Notes under the pieces: generated by a model
What the model saw: only the letters and a program-made list of their open reading frames with translations
The model's database searches: none
What the model was told of the DNA's origin: nothing
Shown: positions 6,906 through 15,170 of the stretch, piece by piece
Layout: each line of letters opens with the position of its first letter
Numbering within the stretch: position 1 is the stretch's first letter
Assembly: GCF_019308285.1 (NCBI RefSeq)
Contig: NZ_WWEM01000040.1
Coordinates: forward strand, 289,971 to 353,970
DNA: 64,000 nucleotides
Direction of reading: 5' to 3'
From: Flavobacterium quisquiliarum
Lineage (GTDB): Bacteria; Bacteroidota; Bacteroidia; Flavobacteriales; Flavobacteriaceae
Position numbers and translations under genes: made by a program

Positions 6906-9413
6906 ATGCTTCTCAACTGCCACTCTTTTCATTCGCTCCGCTACGGCACTATTCCCCTGGATGATCTGATAAGACAGGCAGGAGAATGCGGCATTACCGC
7001 GGCAGCGCTGACCGATATCAATACCGTAACGGGCATTTATGATTTCATAAAAGGCTGCCAGGCCCTGGGCATAAAGCCGCTCGTTGGAATCGAATTCCGC
7101 TGTGCCCACCGCCTGCGCTATATCGGGCTTGCCAAAAATGCGGAAGGTCTGGCCCAAATGAACCGGTTTCTCACCGGCCATAATTTCTCAGGCGCTGCGC
7201 TGCCTGAAAAGGCGCCCGCTTTTGATTCGGTGTATTTTATCTATGCTCTGGAAAATGCCCCTTTGGAACTCAGCGAAAATGAATTTATAGGCATTCGGCC
7301 CGACCAGCTCACGAGGCTTATCATGCCCGAGCTTAAAAAGAGGATTTCCAAAATGGTTATCCTGCAGCCCGTGGTGTTCCGCACCAAAAGGGAATACAAT
7401 CTGCACAGGATCCTGCGCGCAGTTGACCTCAATGATCTGCTGTCCAAACTCACACCTGAGGACTGCTGCAGGAAATCGGATGTGATGATTCCTGAAGCGG
7501 AACTTATTGCCTTGTATAAAGACTATCCCGAGATCATCGAAAATACCCGATATATCATTGGGCACTGCAATTTCGAGTATGATTTCCAGAGCCCGAAAAA
7601 CAAAAAGCATTACACCAAAAACAAAGCAGGAGATATTGCCCTTCTGACCACTCTTGCCGAAGAAGGCCTTGTCTGGCGGTACGGACGCCATAACCCTGAA
7701 GCGAAAGCCCGCGTGGAAAAAGAGCTCAAAGTGATCAACGATCTGGAATTCAGCGGCTATTTCCTGATCACCTGGGATATCATACGCTACAGCAACAGCC
7801 GGGGCTTTATGCACATCGGAAGGGGAAGCGGCGCCAACAGCATCATCGCCTACTGCCTTGGAATAACGGACATATGCCCGTTGGAGCTTGATCTGTATTT
7901 TGAGCGGTTTCTGAACGAGAACCGCAAGAGCCCTCCAGATTTCGATATTGACTGGTCGTGGCAGGAAAGGGATGTCATTTTGAAATACATCTTCGACCGC
8001 TACGGCTATGAGAATGTGGCTTTCTGCGGCACGAACGTGGAATTCAAGTACCGCTCCATATTCCGCGAAGTCGGCAAGGTATTCGGACTTCCGAAAGACG
8101 AGCTTGACCTGCTGGCCAAAAATCCCATGAAATTCCATGAGCCCAATTCCATTGTAAAATTGGTTCAGGAATACGGCATGATGCTGGAGAAATATCCCAA
8201 TATGAGAAGCATGCATTCCTGCGGGATTCTGATCTCCGAAGAGCCCCTTACCGACTATACCCCTCTGGAAATGCCTCCGAAAGGGTTCCCCATTGTGCTT
8301 TTTGACATGCATACCGCTGAGGATATCGGTTTTGATAAATTCGACATCCTGAGCCAGCGCGGCATCGGGCATATTGATGATACCGTGAAAATAATTGAGC
8401 AGAACAGAGGACTGCGCATCAATATCCGTGACACGAGACTCTCCAAAAACGAAGAGTCCGCAAACGTGTATCTGGCGGAAGGGAGAACCATCGGATGCTT
8501 TTACATCGAGAGCCCCGCCATGCGCGGGCTTTTGCGCCGCCTGAAATGCGACAACTACAAAACCCTTGTGGCCGCCTCATCCATTATCCGTCCCGGTGTG
8601 GCGCAGTCCGGTATGATGAAGGAATACATCTTCCGGCATAACAACCCGTCAAAATTTGAGTATTTCCATCCCGTATTCGAGCAGCAGCTGGGGGAAACCT
8701 ACGGCATTATGGTCTATCAGGAAGACGTGATCAAGATTGCACTTCATTACGGCGGGCTCTCGGCCGCTGACGGAGATATCCTGAGGCGCGCCATGTCGGG
8801 CAAGGGACGCTCAAAAGCGGCGCTTCAGAAAGTAAAGGATGATTTCTTTATCGCTGCAGCCGCAAAAGGGCATCCCGAAACGCTGAGCCGCGAGATCTAC
8901 CGCCAGATCGAATCCTTTGCGGGCTATTCCTTCTGCAAGGCGCACTCCGCATCCTACGCCGTGGAAAGCTATCAGAGCCTTTACCTCAAGGTGCATTACC
9001 CTATTGAATTCATGGTGGCCGTGATCAACAATCAGGGAGGGTTTTACCGCACTGAAATCTACGTGCACGAAGCCAGAATGGCCGGCGCGGTTATCCATAC
9101 GCCCTGCGTTAACAGAAGCGATTATCAGACTTCGCTTTACGGCATCGATATCTATCTGGGCTTTATGCACCTGCAGGGCCTGGATTCCAAACTCTCGCAG
9201 TTCATCGCCTATGAACGCGAAAGAAACGGCCTTTATAAATCGCTGGAAGATTTCATAAACAGGGTGCCGATGGGAATTGAGAATGTAAAGGTGCTGATTT
9301 TTATAGGCGCATTCCGCTTTACAGGCAAGACCAAAAACCAGCTGCTGGTGCAGGTCAGCCTTCTGATGAACAATTTCATTTTGAAAGATCTGTTTGTTTG
9401 GGTGGTTTCTTAA
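6906..9413 (+). CDS. dnaE2: Error-prone DNA polymerase III alpha (DnaE2 type), C-terminally truncated
   Basis: An 835-residue C-family polymerase. The N-terminus is a PHP domain (NCHSFHSLRYG, LTDINTVTG). The palm acidic motif PPDFDID places Asp345 and Asp347 in the active site. Fingers follow (GRGSGANSI, YQEDVIKIA, MSGKGRSK, FAGYSFCKAHSASYA), then the start of the tandem helix-hairpin-helix region. The protein stops soon after IGAFRFTGKTKNQLL, where relatives continue for ~150 residues with an OB-fold region. The tail (after residue ~810) is unlike the family, and the following 320 bp hold no recognisable continuation in any frame. A 3' deletion is likely. Catalysis may survive, but single-strand DNA binding or partner contacts would be lost. 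Confidence 0.85.
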   Translation: MLLNCHSFHSLRYGTIPLDDLIRQAGECGITAAALTDINTVTGIYDFIKGCQALGIKPLVGIEFRCAHRLRYIGLAKNAEGLAQMNRFLTGHNFSGAALPEKAPAFDSVYFIYALENAPLELSENEFIGIRPDQLTRLIMPELKKRISKMVILQPVVFRTKREYNLHRILRAVDLNDLLSKLTPEDCCRKSDVMIPEAELIALYKDYPEIIENTRYIIGHCNFEYDFQSPKNKKHYTKNKAGDIALLTTLAEEGLVWRYGRHNPEAKARVEKELKVINDLEFSGYFLITWDIIRYSNSRGFMHIGRGSGANSIIAYCLGITDICPLELDLYFERFLNENRKSPPDFDIDWSWQERDVILKYIFDRYGYENVAFCGTNVEFKYRSIFREVGKVFGLPKDELDLLAKNPMKFHEPNSIVKLVQEYGMMLEKYPNMRSMHSCGILISEEPLTDYTPLEMPPKGFPIVLFDMHTAEDIGFDKFDILSQRGIGHIDDTVKIIEQNRGLRINIRDTRLSKNEESANVYLAEGRTIGCFYIESPAMRGLLRRLKCDNYKTLVAASSIIRPGVAQSGMMKEYIFRHNNPSKFEYFHPVFEQQLGETYGIMVYQEDVIKIALHYGGLSAADGDILRRAMSGKGRSKAALQKVKDDFFIAAAAKGHPETLSREIYRQIESFAGYSFCKAHSASYAVESYQSLYLKVHYPIEFMVAVINNQGGFYRTEIYVHEARMAGAVIHTPCVNRSDYQTSLYGIDIYLGFMHLQGLDSKLSQFIAYERERNGLYKSLEDFINRVPMGIENVKVLIFIGAFRFTGKTKNQLLVQVSLLMNNFILKDLFVWVVS

Positions 9414-9733
9414 TCCAAATATACCTATTTAGATTTCTTGCCTCCAAGAATTCACTGTTAAAAATTCAAAGCATCGCAAGGCAATTTGAAGAGGCGCATC
9501 CCAAGAGCGGATTGCAGGCAGGCCAACTCTGATTCCGTTTTTTTTATAAAAATAAAAAAACGCAAACACCTAATCTACAGCTATTTAAAACCAATTCAAG
9601 GCATAAAAGCGCAGTCCTGTTTTAAAAATTCAGGATGATTACAAGATTGGATTGTAAACTTTCGGAAAAAATCAGCGTAATGTTTTTCCTGTGTTAAGCC
9701 AGTGTAAAGCAATGTCTGCCAAAGTTTTATAAA
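9414..9733. other. Intergenic region after dnaE2, carrying lipid-regulon box A
   Basis: 320 bp. One frame stays open for ~58 codons after the dnaE2 stop but resembles nothing in the polymerase. It contains the first copy of the repeated regulatory box (9624-9665). No terminator hairpin of note was seen. Confidence 0.5.
9624..9665 (+). promoter_or_regulatory. Repeated regulatory box, copy A (upstream of PAP2 gene)
   Basis: One of three near-identical 42-43 bp segments in this cluster (others at 12910 and 15113). The core is TTCAG-GATGATTACAA, then TTGTAAACTT. In this copy TTACAA (9639-9644) and TTGTAA (9652-9657) form an inverted repeat with a 7-bp spacer. It ends ~68 bp before the PAP2 start codon. 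It is a likely binding site for the response regulator encoded at 13070. Confidence 0.65.
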
Positions 9734-10633
9734 ATGCGCCAGTTATTCCTTGAAGATGCCGATGGGAGCATCAAAAAAATCAAGTCCGAAAAGGTCAATC
9801 CCTTTTTGGATCTTTATGTTTCATTCAACTTCTCAAGGCTGCGGCCTACGCTTTTTTTGCTTCCTGCAGTGCTGCTGCTGCTCATTGCCGCGTTCCTGTT
9901 CATGCTCGATGCGCTGCACGCGGAATCCTATATCCTGGTCCAGCGGGAGCATTTCTTTATGCTGAACTCTGTCCTGTCCCAGTATCCCGAATTGCAGTAC
10001 AATCTCACCGAAACCGGAAATACGCTGGTAGTGGCGTCCCTTCTGAGCATTTTTGTGCTTCACGCCCCAAAAATATGGGAGTGCCTTGCTTCTGCCCTTC
10101 TGGTTTCCTGCCTGTTTTCCAGCGGGCTGAAAAAGCTCTTTCATGTGCCAAGGCCGGCAGCTTTCTTTGATAACGGCAGCTTTACCATAATCGGAAGGAC
10201 TCTGTCAGGATACAATAGCCTGCCGTCAGGGCATTCGATCACCATTTTTACCGCCCTTTCCATCCTTATGTTTGCCTTTATGCCTGCCAGATTGAGAAAC
10301 AGGATCGTATGGTGCGTGCTTATTGTGGCTGCCGGTCTGGGGCTGATCCTCACAAGGGTTGCCCTGGGAGCGCATTACCCTATTGATGTTATTGTCGGGG
10401 GCATCGTAGGCTACATCTGCGCCCTTGCCGGTATTTTTATCTCAACGAGGTACCGAATCTGGAAATGGATAGGAATCAGAAAATATTATCCCTTCTTCAT
10501 CATCGCCTTCACAGGATGCTGGATAGCGCTATTGGTCAAAATCATGCGCGAGAACCTGTTCATATTTTACTTATCTTTATTCGTGCTGACCATATCACTT
10601 TATAAAATTACCGCCGCATATGTTAAAAGGTAG
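9734..10633 (+). CDS. PAP2-family membrane phosphatase
   Basis: A 299-residue integral membrane protein. A cytoplasmic N-terminal segment of ~30 residues precedes several transmembrane helices. The three phosphatase signature blocks are complete: KKLFHVPRP (C1), LPSGHS (C2, general-acid His) and TRVALGAHYPIDVIVG (C3, nucleophile His). Such enzymes dephosphorylate lipid phosphates (phosphatidate, undecaprenyl or lipid A pyrophosphates). Its 3' end overlaps the EptA-like gene by 14 bp, indicating translational coupling. PAP2 genes paired with phosphoethanolamine transferases are known from mcr/eptA contexts. A role in lipid A 1-dephosphorylation or headgroup recycling is therefore the likeliest, by context. 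Confidence 0.88.
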   Translation: MRQLFLEDADGSIKKIKSEKVNPFLDLYVSFNFSRLRPTLFLLPAVLLLLIAAFLFMLDALHAESYILVQREHFFMLNSVLSQYPELQYNLTETGNTLVVASLLSIFVLHAPKIWECLASALLVSCLFSSGLKKLFHVPRPAAFFDNGSFTIIGRTLSGYNSLPSGHSITIFTALSILMFAFMPARLRNRIVWCVLIVAAGLGLILTRVALGAHYPIDVIVGGIVGYICALAGIFISTRYRIWKWIGIRKYYPFFIIAFTGCWIALLVKIMRENLFIFYLSLFVLTISLYKITAAYVKR

Positions 10634-12140
10634 ACTCCCTGCAGCCCGTCTGGCGGCCCTATTGAGCCTTGCCAACTGCGTATTTTTCCATTTTCCCTTC
10701 TTCTGTTTTGTGGTCGGGAATCTCAATTACGCGGCATTGAGCGGCATATTGACCATCGCCAGCCTCATAGTGCTGATGCTTGTGCTGGATTTTCTGGTCT
10801 TTTATCTGCTGCTCTACCTTACCGGAATTTTCGGCAGAATCCTCATTTCGCTTTTTTTTGCGGTCAGTGCCGCGGCGCTCTATTTCATCAATGCCTATAG
10901 CGTGATCATAGACGAAAGCATGATTGGGAATATCCTAAACACCAATTATGCGGAATCAAGCGCCTATTTCTCGCTCAGAATGGTTCTTTATGTGCTTGTG
11001 CTCGGCATAGTTCCCGCCGTGGCGCTCTTCAGGATTAAGGCCGTAAAAGAGCCCCTTAAAAGGTTTGCGCTGCTCTGCGGCGGCAGTCTGCTTATTGCCC
11101 TGGCGCTGGTTTTTGTCAATTCCTCCAGCTGGCTCTGGATCGACAAGAATTCCAAAAAATTGGGAGGGCTGGCAATGCCATGGTCCTATGCGGTCAACAC
11201 CTCGCTGTTTTACGCGCACCAGTATAAGAAAAACCAGAAGGAAATCCTGCTTCCCGATGCCCACATCAGGGACAAAAAAAAATCAATTGTGGTGCTGGTC
11301 ATTGGGGAATCCGCAAGAAAGGCCAATTTCTCGCTCTACGGCTATGGTAAAAATACAAATCCGCTGCTTGGAGCCACAGAAAATGTGCACCCCTTAAGCG
11401 CAGTGTCTGCCGCGACCTATACCACGGCAGGTGTCAAGGCAATCCTGGATTATAAAAAGACCGATGAGCTTTATGAAATACTGCCCAACTACCTTTTCCG
11501 CAATAATGTGGAGGTCATCTGGAGGACCTCCAATTGGGGGGAGCCCCCGCTTCATATCAAAAATTACCAGGACAGGAAATACCTCTCAAAGGCCTGCAAA
11601 GGCGGAAATTGCGGCTACGACGAGATTCTGCTGGCCCTTTTCAAAGAGCAAATACTGGCAAGCACAAAAGATAAAATACTTCTGGTGCTGCACACCAGCA
11701 CCAGCCACGGGCCCAGCTACAGCACTAAGTATCCTGCAGGCTTCGAGAAGTTCAGCCCGGTCTGCAGAAGCGTTGAGCTTGCAGACTGCTCAACGCAGGA
11801 ACTCATGAATTCTTACGACAATACCATTGTCTATACCGACTACCTTTTAAGCCGCGTAATCGCAGACTTGAAAGAGCTCAGGGAATTTGACAGCACGATG
11901 ATTTTTGTTTCGGATCACGGCGAGTCCCTAGGTGAAAATAATCTCTACATGCACGGCCTGCCGATGGGCATTGCCCCGCGGGAGCAGTTTGAGATACCCT
12001 TTATTGTCTGGGTATCGCCCGGCTCGAAAAAACTCAAGGCCAATAAGACGGTGTCCCAGTACCATGTTTTTCACAGTGTGCTGAAATTTCTGGATATAGA
12101 AAGCCCCATATATGATGAAAAAATGAACATTTACCAATAG
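10620..12140 (+). CDS. eptA: EptA/MCR-like lipid A phosphoethanolamine transferase
   Basis: 506 residues: five N-terminal transmembrane helices (about residues 1-170), then a periplasmic sulfatase-fold domain. It transfers phosphoethanolamine from phosphatidylethanolamine to lipid A phosphates at the outer face of the inner membrane. Active-site features seen are Glu230 in GESARKANFSLYGY, the probable nucleophile Thr266 in AATYTTAG, a TSTSHGPSY segment, and Asp432-His433 in SDHGESLGE. Cysteines in the soluble domain (CKGGNCG, CRSVELADC) fit the disulfides usual in the family. The start overlaps the PAP2 stop. The by-product diacylglycerol could be recycled by the kinase at 17133. Family membership is firm; the exact acceptor is inferred. 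Confidence 0.88.
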   Translation: MLKGRLPAARLAALLSLANCVFFHFPFFCFVVGNLNYAALSGILTIASLIVLMLVLDFLVFYLLLYLTGIFGRILISLFFAVSAAALYFINAYSVIIDESMIGNILNTNYAESSAYFSLRMVLYVLVLGIVPAVALFRIKAVKEPLKRFALLCGGSLLIALALVFVNSSSWLWIDKNSKKLGGLAMPWSYAVNTSLFYAHQYKKNQKEILLPDAHIRDKKKSIVVLVIGESARKANFSLYGYGKNTNPLLGATENVHPLSAVSAATYTTAGVKAILDYKKTDELYEILPNYLFRNNVEVIWRTSNWGEPPLHIKNYQDRKYLSKACKGGNCGYDEILLALFKEQILASTKDKILLVLHTSTSHGPSYSTKYPAGFEKFSPVCRSVELADCSTQELMNSYDNTIVYTDYLLSRVIADLKELREFDSTMIFVSDHGESLGENNLYMHGLPMGIAPREQFEIPFIVWVSPGSKKLKANKTVSQYHVFHSVLKFLDIESPIYDEKMNIYQ

Positions 12141-12180
12141 CAGTCAAACAATCGGCATCAGCCAAAAAAATTAATTTCAT

Positions 12181-12831
12181 ATGAATAAAACTGTATTTAT
12201 AAACAGGCTCAGCAACAGGTCGAGGCTGGCAATTTCTGCATCGGCGGGTCTGCTCACGGCCATTGTCCTTGAGATCGGAACCAGCAGGCCCTCTGTGCAC
12301 ATCATGGCGGTCTGGCTGGCTTTTTCCCTTACCCAGCTGTTCTTCTCCTGGTTTACCATTCTCACCTGCCGTCTGGATGAGCTCAAAAAAAATGCCAAAG
12401 ACCAGGATTCGGGACGCGCAGTGCTCTCCCTTTTCATGCTCCTTACAACAGCGGTCAGCCTTTTGGGAATTGTGCTTCTGTATGTTTCAGCCGAGCAGAA
12501 GACAGGCCCCGAACTGGCGCTGCATGTGGTGATGACACTTTCATCGGTGGGAACCGCTTGGGCAATTGTCCACACTACCTTTGCCTTTAAATACGCCAAT
12601 CTGCACTATTCGCTGAACGGCCTTGATTTTCCGGGTAAGGGAGAACCTGACTATCTGGACTTTGTCTATTTCTCCTTTGTGATCGGCACCACTTTCCAGG
12701 TATCGGATGTAGCCATACTGGACCGCAGGATAAGGCGCACCGCACTGGTGCACGGAGTGCTCTCCTTTATGTTCAATACCACCATCCTGGCATTGAGCAT
12801 CAATATAATCTCAAGCATGGTCCAGAAATAA
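12181..12831 (+). CDS. DUF1345 family membrane protein
   Basis: A 216-residue membrane protein with about five predicted helices. The family signature YLDFVYFSFVIGTTFQVSDV lies near residue 160, where the Thr-rich stretch resembles a channel pore loop. DUF1345 proteins have no assigned function. The gene is 40 bp downstream of eptA on the same strand and probably belongs to the same transcript. A weak hairpin (ATGCGG/CCGCAT, about 12837-12854) follows the stop without a T-run. Confidence 0.85.
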   Translation: MNKTVFINRLSNRSRLAISASAGLLTAIVLEIGTSRPSVHIMAVWLAFSLTQLFFSWFTILTCRLDELKKNAKDQDSGRAVLSLFMLLTTAVSLLGIVLLYVSAEQKTGPELALHVVMTLSSVGTAWAIVHTTFAFKYANLHYSLNGLDFPGKGEPDYLDFVYFSFVIGTTFQVSDVAILDRRIRRTALVHGVLSFMFNTTILALSINIISSMVQK

Positions 12832-12909
12832 GGCAATGCGGATAATGCCGCATCTGGCGGCTAATGCGCACAAATCAGAGATTAAAATGTTAAAAAACGG
12901 AATATGCCT

Positions 12910-12952
12910 AAAAATTCAGAATAAATTCAAAATTGGATTGTAAACTTAGCGG
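12910..12952 (+). promoter_or_regulatory. Repeated regulatory box, copy B (upstream of response regulator)
   Basis: Second copy of the box. It matches copy A over AAAAATTCAG and over ATTGGATTGTAAACTT, while the middle is diverged (TTCAAAATTGGA). It ends ~118 bp before the response-regulator start codon, so the regulator may control its own operon. Confidence 0.6.
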
Positions 12953-13069
12953 TTTTTGGAATAACTGAATAAGCGGGGATAAAATTAGGCAGGGACAGCA
13001 TGGGATTCGGTTCTAATTTAGTAAATTTATTATCCCGCAGATCAGTTACCAGCATATAATCCGATTACA

Positions 13070-13744
13070 ATGAAGGTTTTAATTATCGAAGACGAGCAGG
13101 ATATCGCTCAGAGCATACAGGGCTATTTTAAGGGAGAAGGCGTCAAATGCGAGACAGCGCACAGCTATGTGCAGGCAATCCACAAGATTGACAATTACGA
13201 TTATGACTGCATACTACTTGACCTTGGCCTTCCCGACGGGGACGGATTTGACATATTGCGCGAGCTCAGGAGCAAGGACAAGACCGACGGGGTGATTATC
13301 ATATCGGCCAAAGAGACCCTTGAGGCAAGGATTGAGGGCTTCAGCCTTGGCGCCGACGATTACCTCACCAAACCCTTCCACCTCGCCGAACTGCTGGTTA
13401 GGATGCAGGCCCTTGTGAGGCGCAGGAATTTCAGGGGAAGCAACAGGGTGGTCTTCAAGGAAATCCAGATTGAGGTTTTCACCAAAACGGTCCTGGTCAG
13501 CGGCCAAAAGCTGGAGCTAACCAGAAAGGAGCTCAACCTGCTGCTGTTCCTGATCGGAAATAATGATAAAGTGCTTTCAAAATCCGCCATTGCCGAGCAT
13601 CTTTCAGGCGATATGGCCGACATGCTCGACAGCCACGACTTCATATACGCCCATATTAAAAACCTCAAAAAGAAACTCGCCAAAGCAGGCTCCGGCGACT
13701 ACATCAAAACTGTCTACGGCGAAGGATACAAATGGGAAAAATGA
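13070..13744 (+). CDS. OmpR/PhoB-family response regulator
   Basis: 224 residues. The receiver domain (1-~120) has the acidic pair in IIEDEQD, the phospho-acceptor Asp51 in DCILLDLGLPDGDG, and the conserved Lys in YLTKPFH. The C-terminal ~100 residues form a winged-helix DNA-binding domain (LELTRKELNLLLFL and KTVYGEGYKW near the end). Its stop overlaps the kinase start as ATGA, so the pair is translationally coupled. Embedded between lipid-modifying genes, with a shared box in front of all three transcription units, it resembles a PmrA/BasR-type control of envelope charge. That link is inference. Confidence 0.93.
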   Translation: MKVLIIEDEQDIAQSIQGYFKGEGVKCETAHSYVQAIHKIDNYDYDCILLDLGLPDGDGFDILRELRSKDKTDGVIIISAKETLEARIEGFSLGADDYLTKPFHLAELLVRMQALVRRRNFRGSNRVVFKEIQIEVFTKTVLVSGQKLELTRKELNLLLFLIGNNDKVLSKSAIAEHLSGDMADMLDSHDFIYAHIKNLKKKLAKAGSGDYIKTVYGEGYKWEK

Positions 13745-15057
13745 ACACAAAAAAACTGCTCAGCAAAACAACCCGCGATTTTCTGATCCTGGCGGCAGCC
13801 ATTCTGCTGATCTGCGCGCCGATATTCTACTATGTGAGCCAGTGGCTCTACATCTATGAAACCGAAGAGGTCCTCGTGCAGCACAAGAACGCCTTCGTGA
13901 ATCAGAGCAGCAGGAATTTTACACCCGAGGACATCAAGACCTGGAACAGGTTCAACCTGCATTTCACCATCCTGCCCGATATGGGGGTCACCAAAGATTC
14001 CATAGTGGGCACCATGGTCGAGGATTCCACTGCCGAAGAGAAGGAGCCTTTCCGCATCATCTACGCGCCGGTGCAGATTGCAGGCAAAACATACACCTAC
14101 ACCGAGAAGATCCATCTTCTGGAAATGGAGCGCATGGTATTCAGCATAGCCGGAATGTTCACCTTCATACTGCTGGTGCTTTTCATCGGCATTGTGTGGC
14201 TTTCCAAAAAGACGGCCTCCAAACGCTGGATGCCCTTCTACAACACCCTGGACCAGATACATGAATTTGAGATAGACAAAAGCAAGCCGCCCCATTTCAT
14301 CAAATCAGACATCGATGAATTTGAACGCCTCAACAGAAGCCTAGAGGCGCTCATTGAAAAAAATACCGCCATCTACAAAAGCCAGAGGGAATTTGTGGAA
14401 AATGCGGCGCACGAGCTTCAGACCCCCCTAGCGCTGTTCCAGAATAAGATCGACACCCTGTTCCAGATGGATCTCAACAAAGATCAGACCCACGTGCTTG
14501 GCACGCTGAGCAGGGATGTGGCAAAACTCAACAGGCTCAACAAAAACCTGCTGCTGCTCTCCAAAATGGAGCATGAGGCCTATCTGGATAAAAGCACCAT
14601 CTCGGTCAACGCCCATATTGAAAAGCACCTGGACTTCTTCACCGAACAGGCCGACCAGAAGCAGGTGTCCATCAGTATGCAGATCTCCGAAAGCCTGCAG
14701 ATATATGGCAATCCTGTCCTTGGGGAAATCCTGATCAACAACCTTGTGCTCAATGCCATACGGCACAACCGCAGCGGAGGGAATATCATCATCAGGACCA
14801 TGCCCGACGAGCTGCTGATCCTAAACACGGGAGTGCCTTCGCCGCTGCCCATAGAAAAGCTCTTCAACCGGTTTTTTAACGGCGGCACCTCGGCAAACGG
14901 CACCGGACTGGGTCTGGCAATCATCAGGAAGATAGCCGAAATAAGCGGCTGGAGGGTCAGCTATTCATTCTATAAGGGACTGCACAGCTTCAGCGTTCGT
15001 TTCCAGCGCCGCGCGCTGGGCTCTTCAAACGGCCAGGCACCCTGGAGGAATGGCTGA
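13741..15057 (+). CDS. Sensor histidine kinase, cognate to the upstream regulator
   Basis: 438 residues from the ATG that overlaps the regulator stop (ATGA); an in-frame ATG at 13732 is possible. Two transmembrane helices (about residues 12-36 and 131-155) enclose a ~95-residue periplasmic sensor domain. The H-box is FVENAAHELQTPL with phospho-acceptor His224. The N-box (INNLVLNAIRHN) and a GTGLGLAI G-box follow. The D-box region is short. Architecture is that of QseC/BasS-type kinases. The ligand is unknown; the sensor domain shows no obvious metal-binding ExxE motif. Confidence 0.92.
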   Translation: MNTKKLLSKTTRDFLILAAAILLICAPIFYYVSQWLYIYETEEVLVQHKNAFVNQSSRNFTPEDIKTWNRFNLHFTILPDMGVTKDSIVGTMVEDSTAEEKEPFRIIYAPVQIAGKTYTYTEKIHLLEMERMVFSIAGMFTFILLVLFIGIVWLSKKTASKRWMPFYNTLDQIHEFEIDKSKPPHFIKSDIDEFERLNRSLEALIEKNTAIYKSQREFVENAAHELQTPLALFQNKIDTLFQMDLNKDQTHVLGTLSRDVAKLNRLNKNLLLLSKMEHEAYLDKSTISVNAHIEKHLDFFTEQADQKQVSISMQISESLQIYGNPVLGEILINNLVLNAIRHNRSGGNIIIRTMPDELLILNTGVPSPLPIEKLFNRFFNGGTSANGTGLGLAIIRKIAEISGWRVSYSFYKGLHSFSVRFQRRALGSSNGQAPWRNG

Positions 15058-15112
15058 AAGGGCTTCGCAGATAATTTTTCATAAACTCGGCCTTTATTTC
15101 TTAATAAAAACC

Positions 15113-15155
15113 AAAAATTCAGAATGATTACAACATTGCAATGTAAACTTTGCTG
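15113..15155 (+). promoter_or_regulatory. Repeated regulatory box, copy C (upstream of LtaS-like gene)
   Basis: Third copy of the box. It matches copy A at AATGATTACAA-CATTG, then TGTAAACTTTG. The element ends only ~15 bp before the ATG at 15171, far closer than in copies A and B. TGTAAACTTTG may therefore also serve as the promoter's proximal element. Confidence 0.6.
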
Positions 15156-15170
15156 AGTTATTATTGAGTT

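Noticed and set aside
7188..8372. 394-codon open frame antisense to dnaE2
   Set aside because: It is the shadow of a G+C-rich, strongly conserved gene; the sequence has no coherent domain, while the plus strand encodes a recognisable polymerase.
9414..9590. Open frame continuing after the dnaE2 stop
   Set aside because: The translation in the alternative frame does not resemble the missing DnaE2 C-terminus, so it does not support a simple frameshift.
13714..14295. 193-codon antisense frame in the histidine kinase gene
   Set aside because: No independent protein character, and it lies over the coding sequence of the sensor domain.
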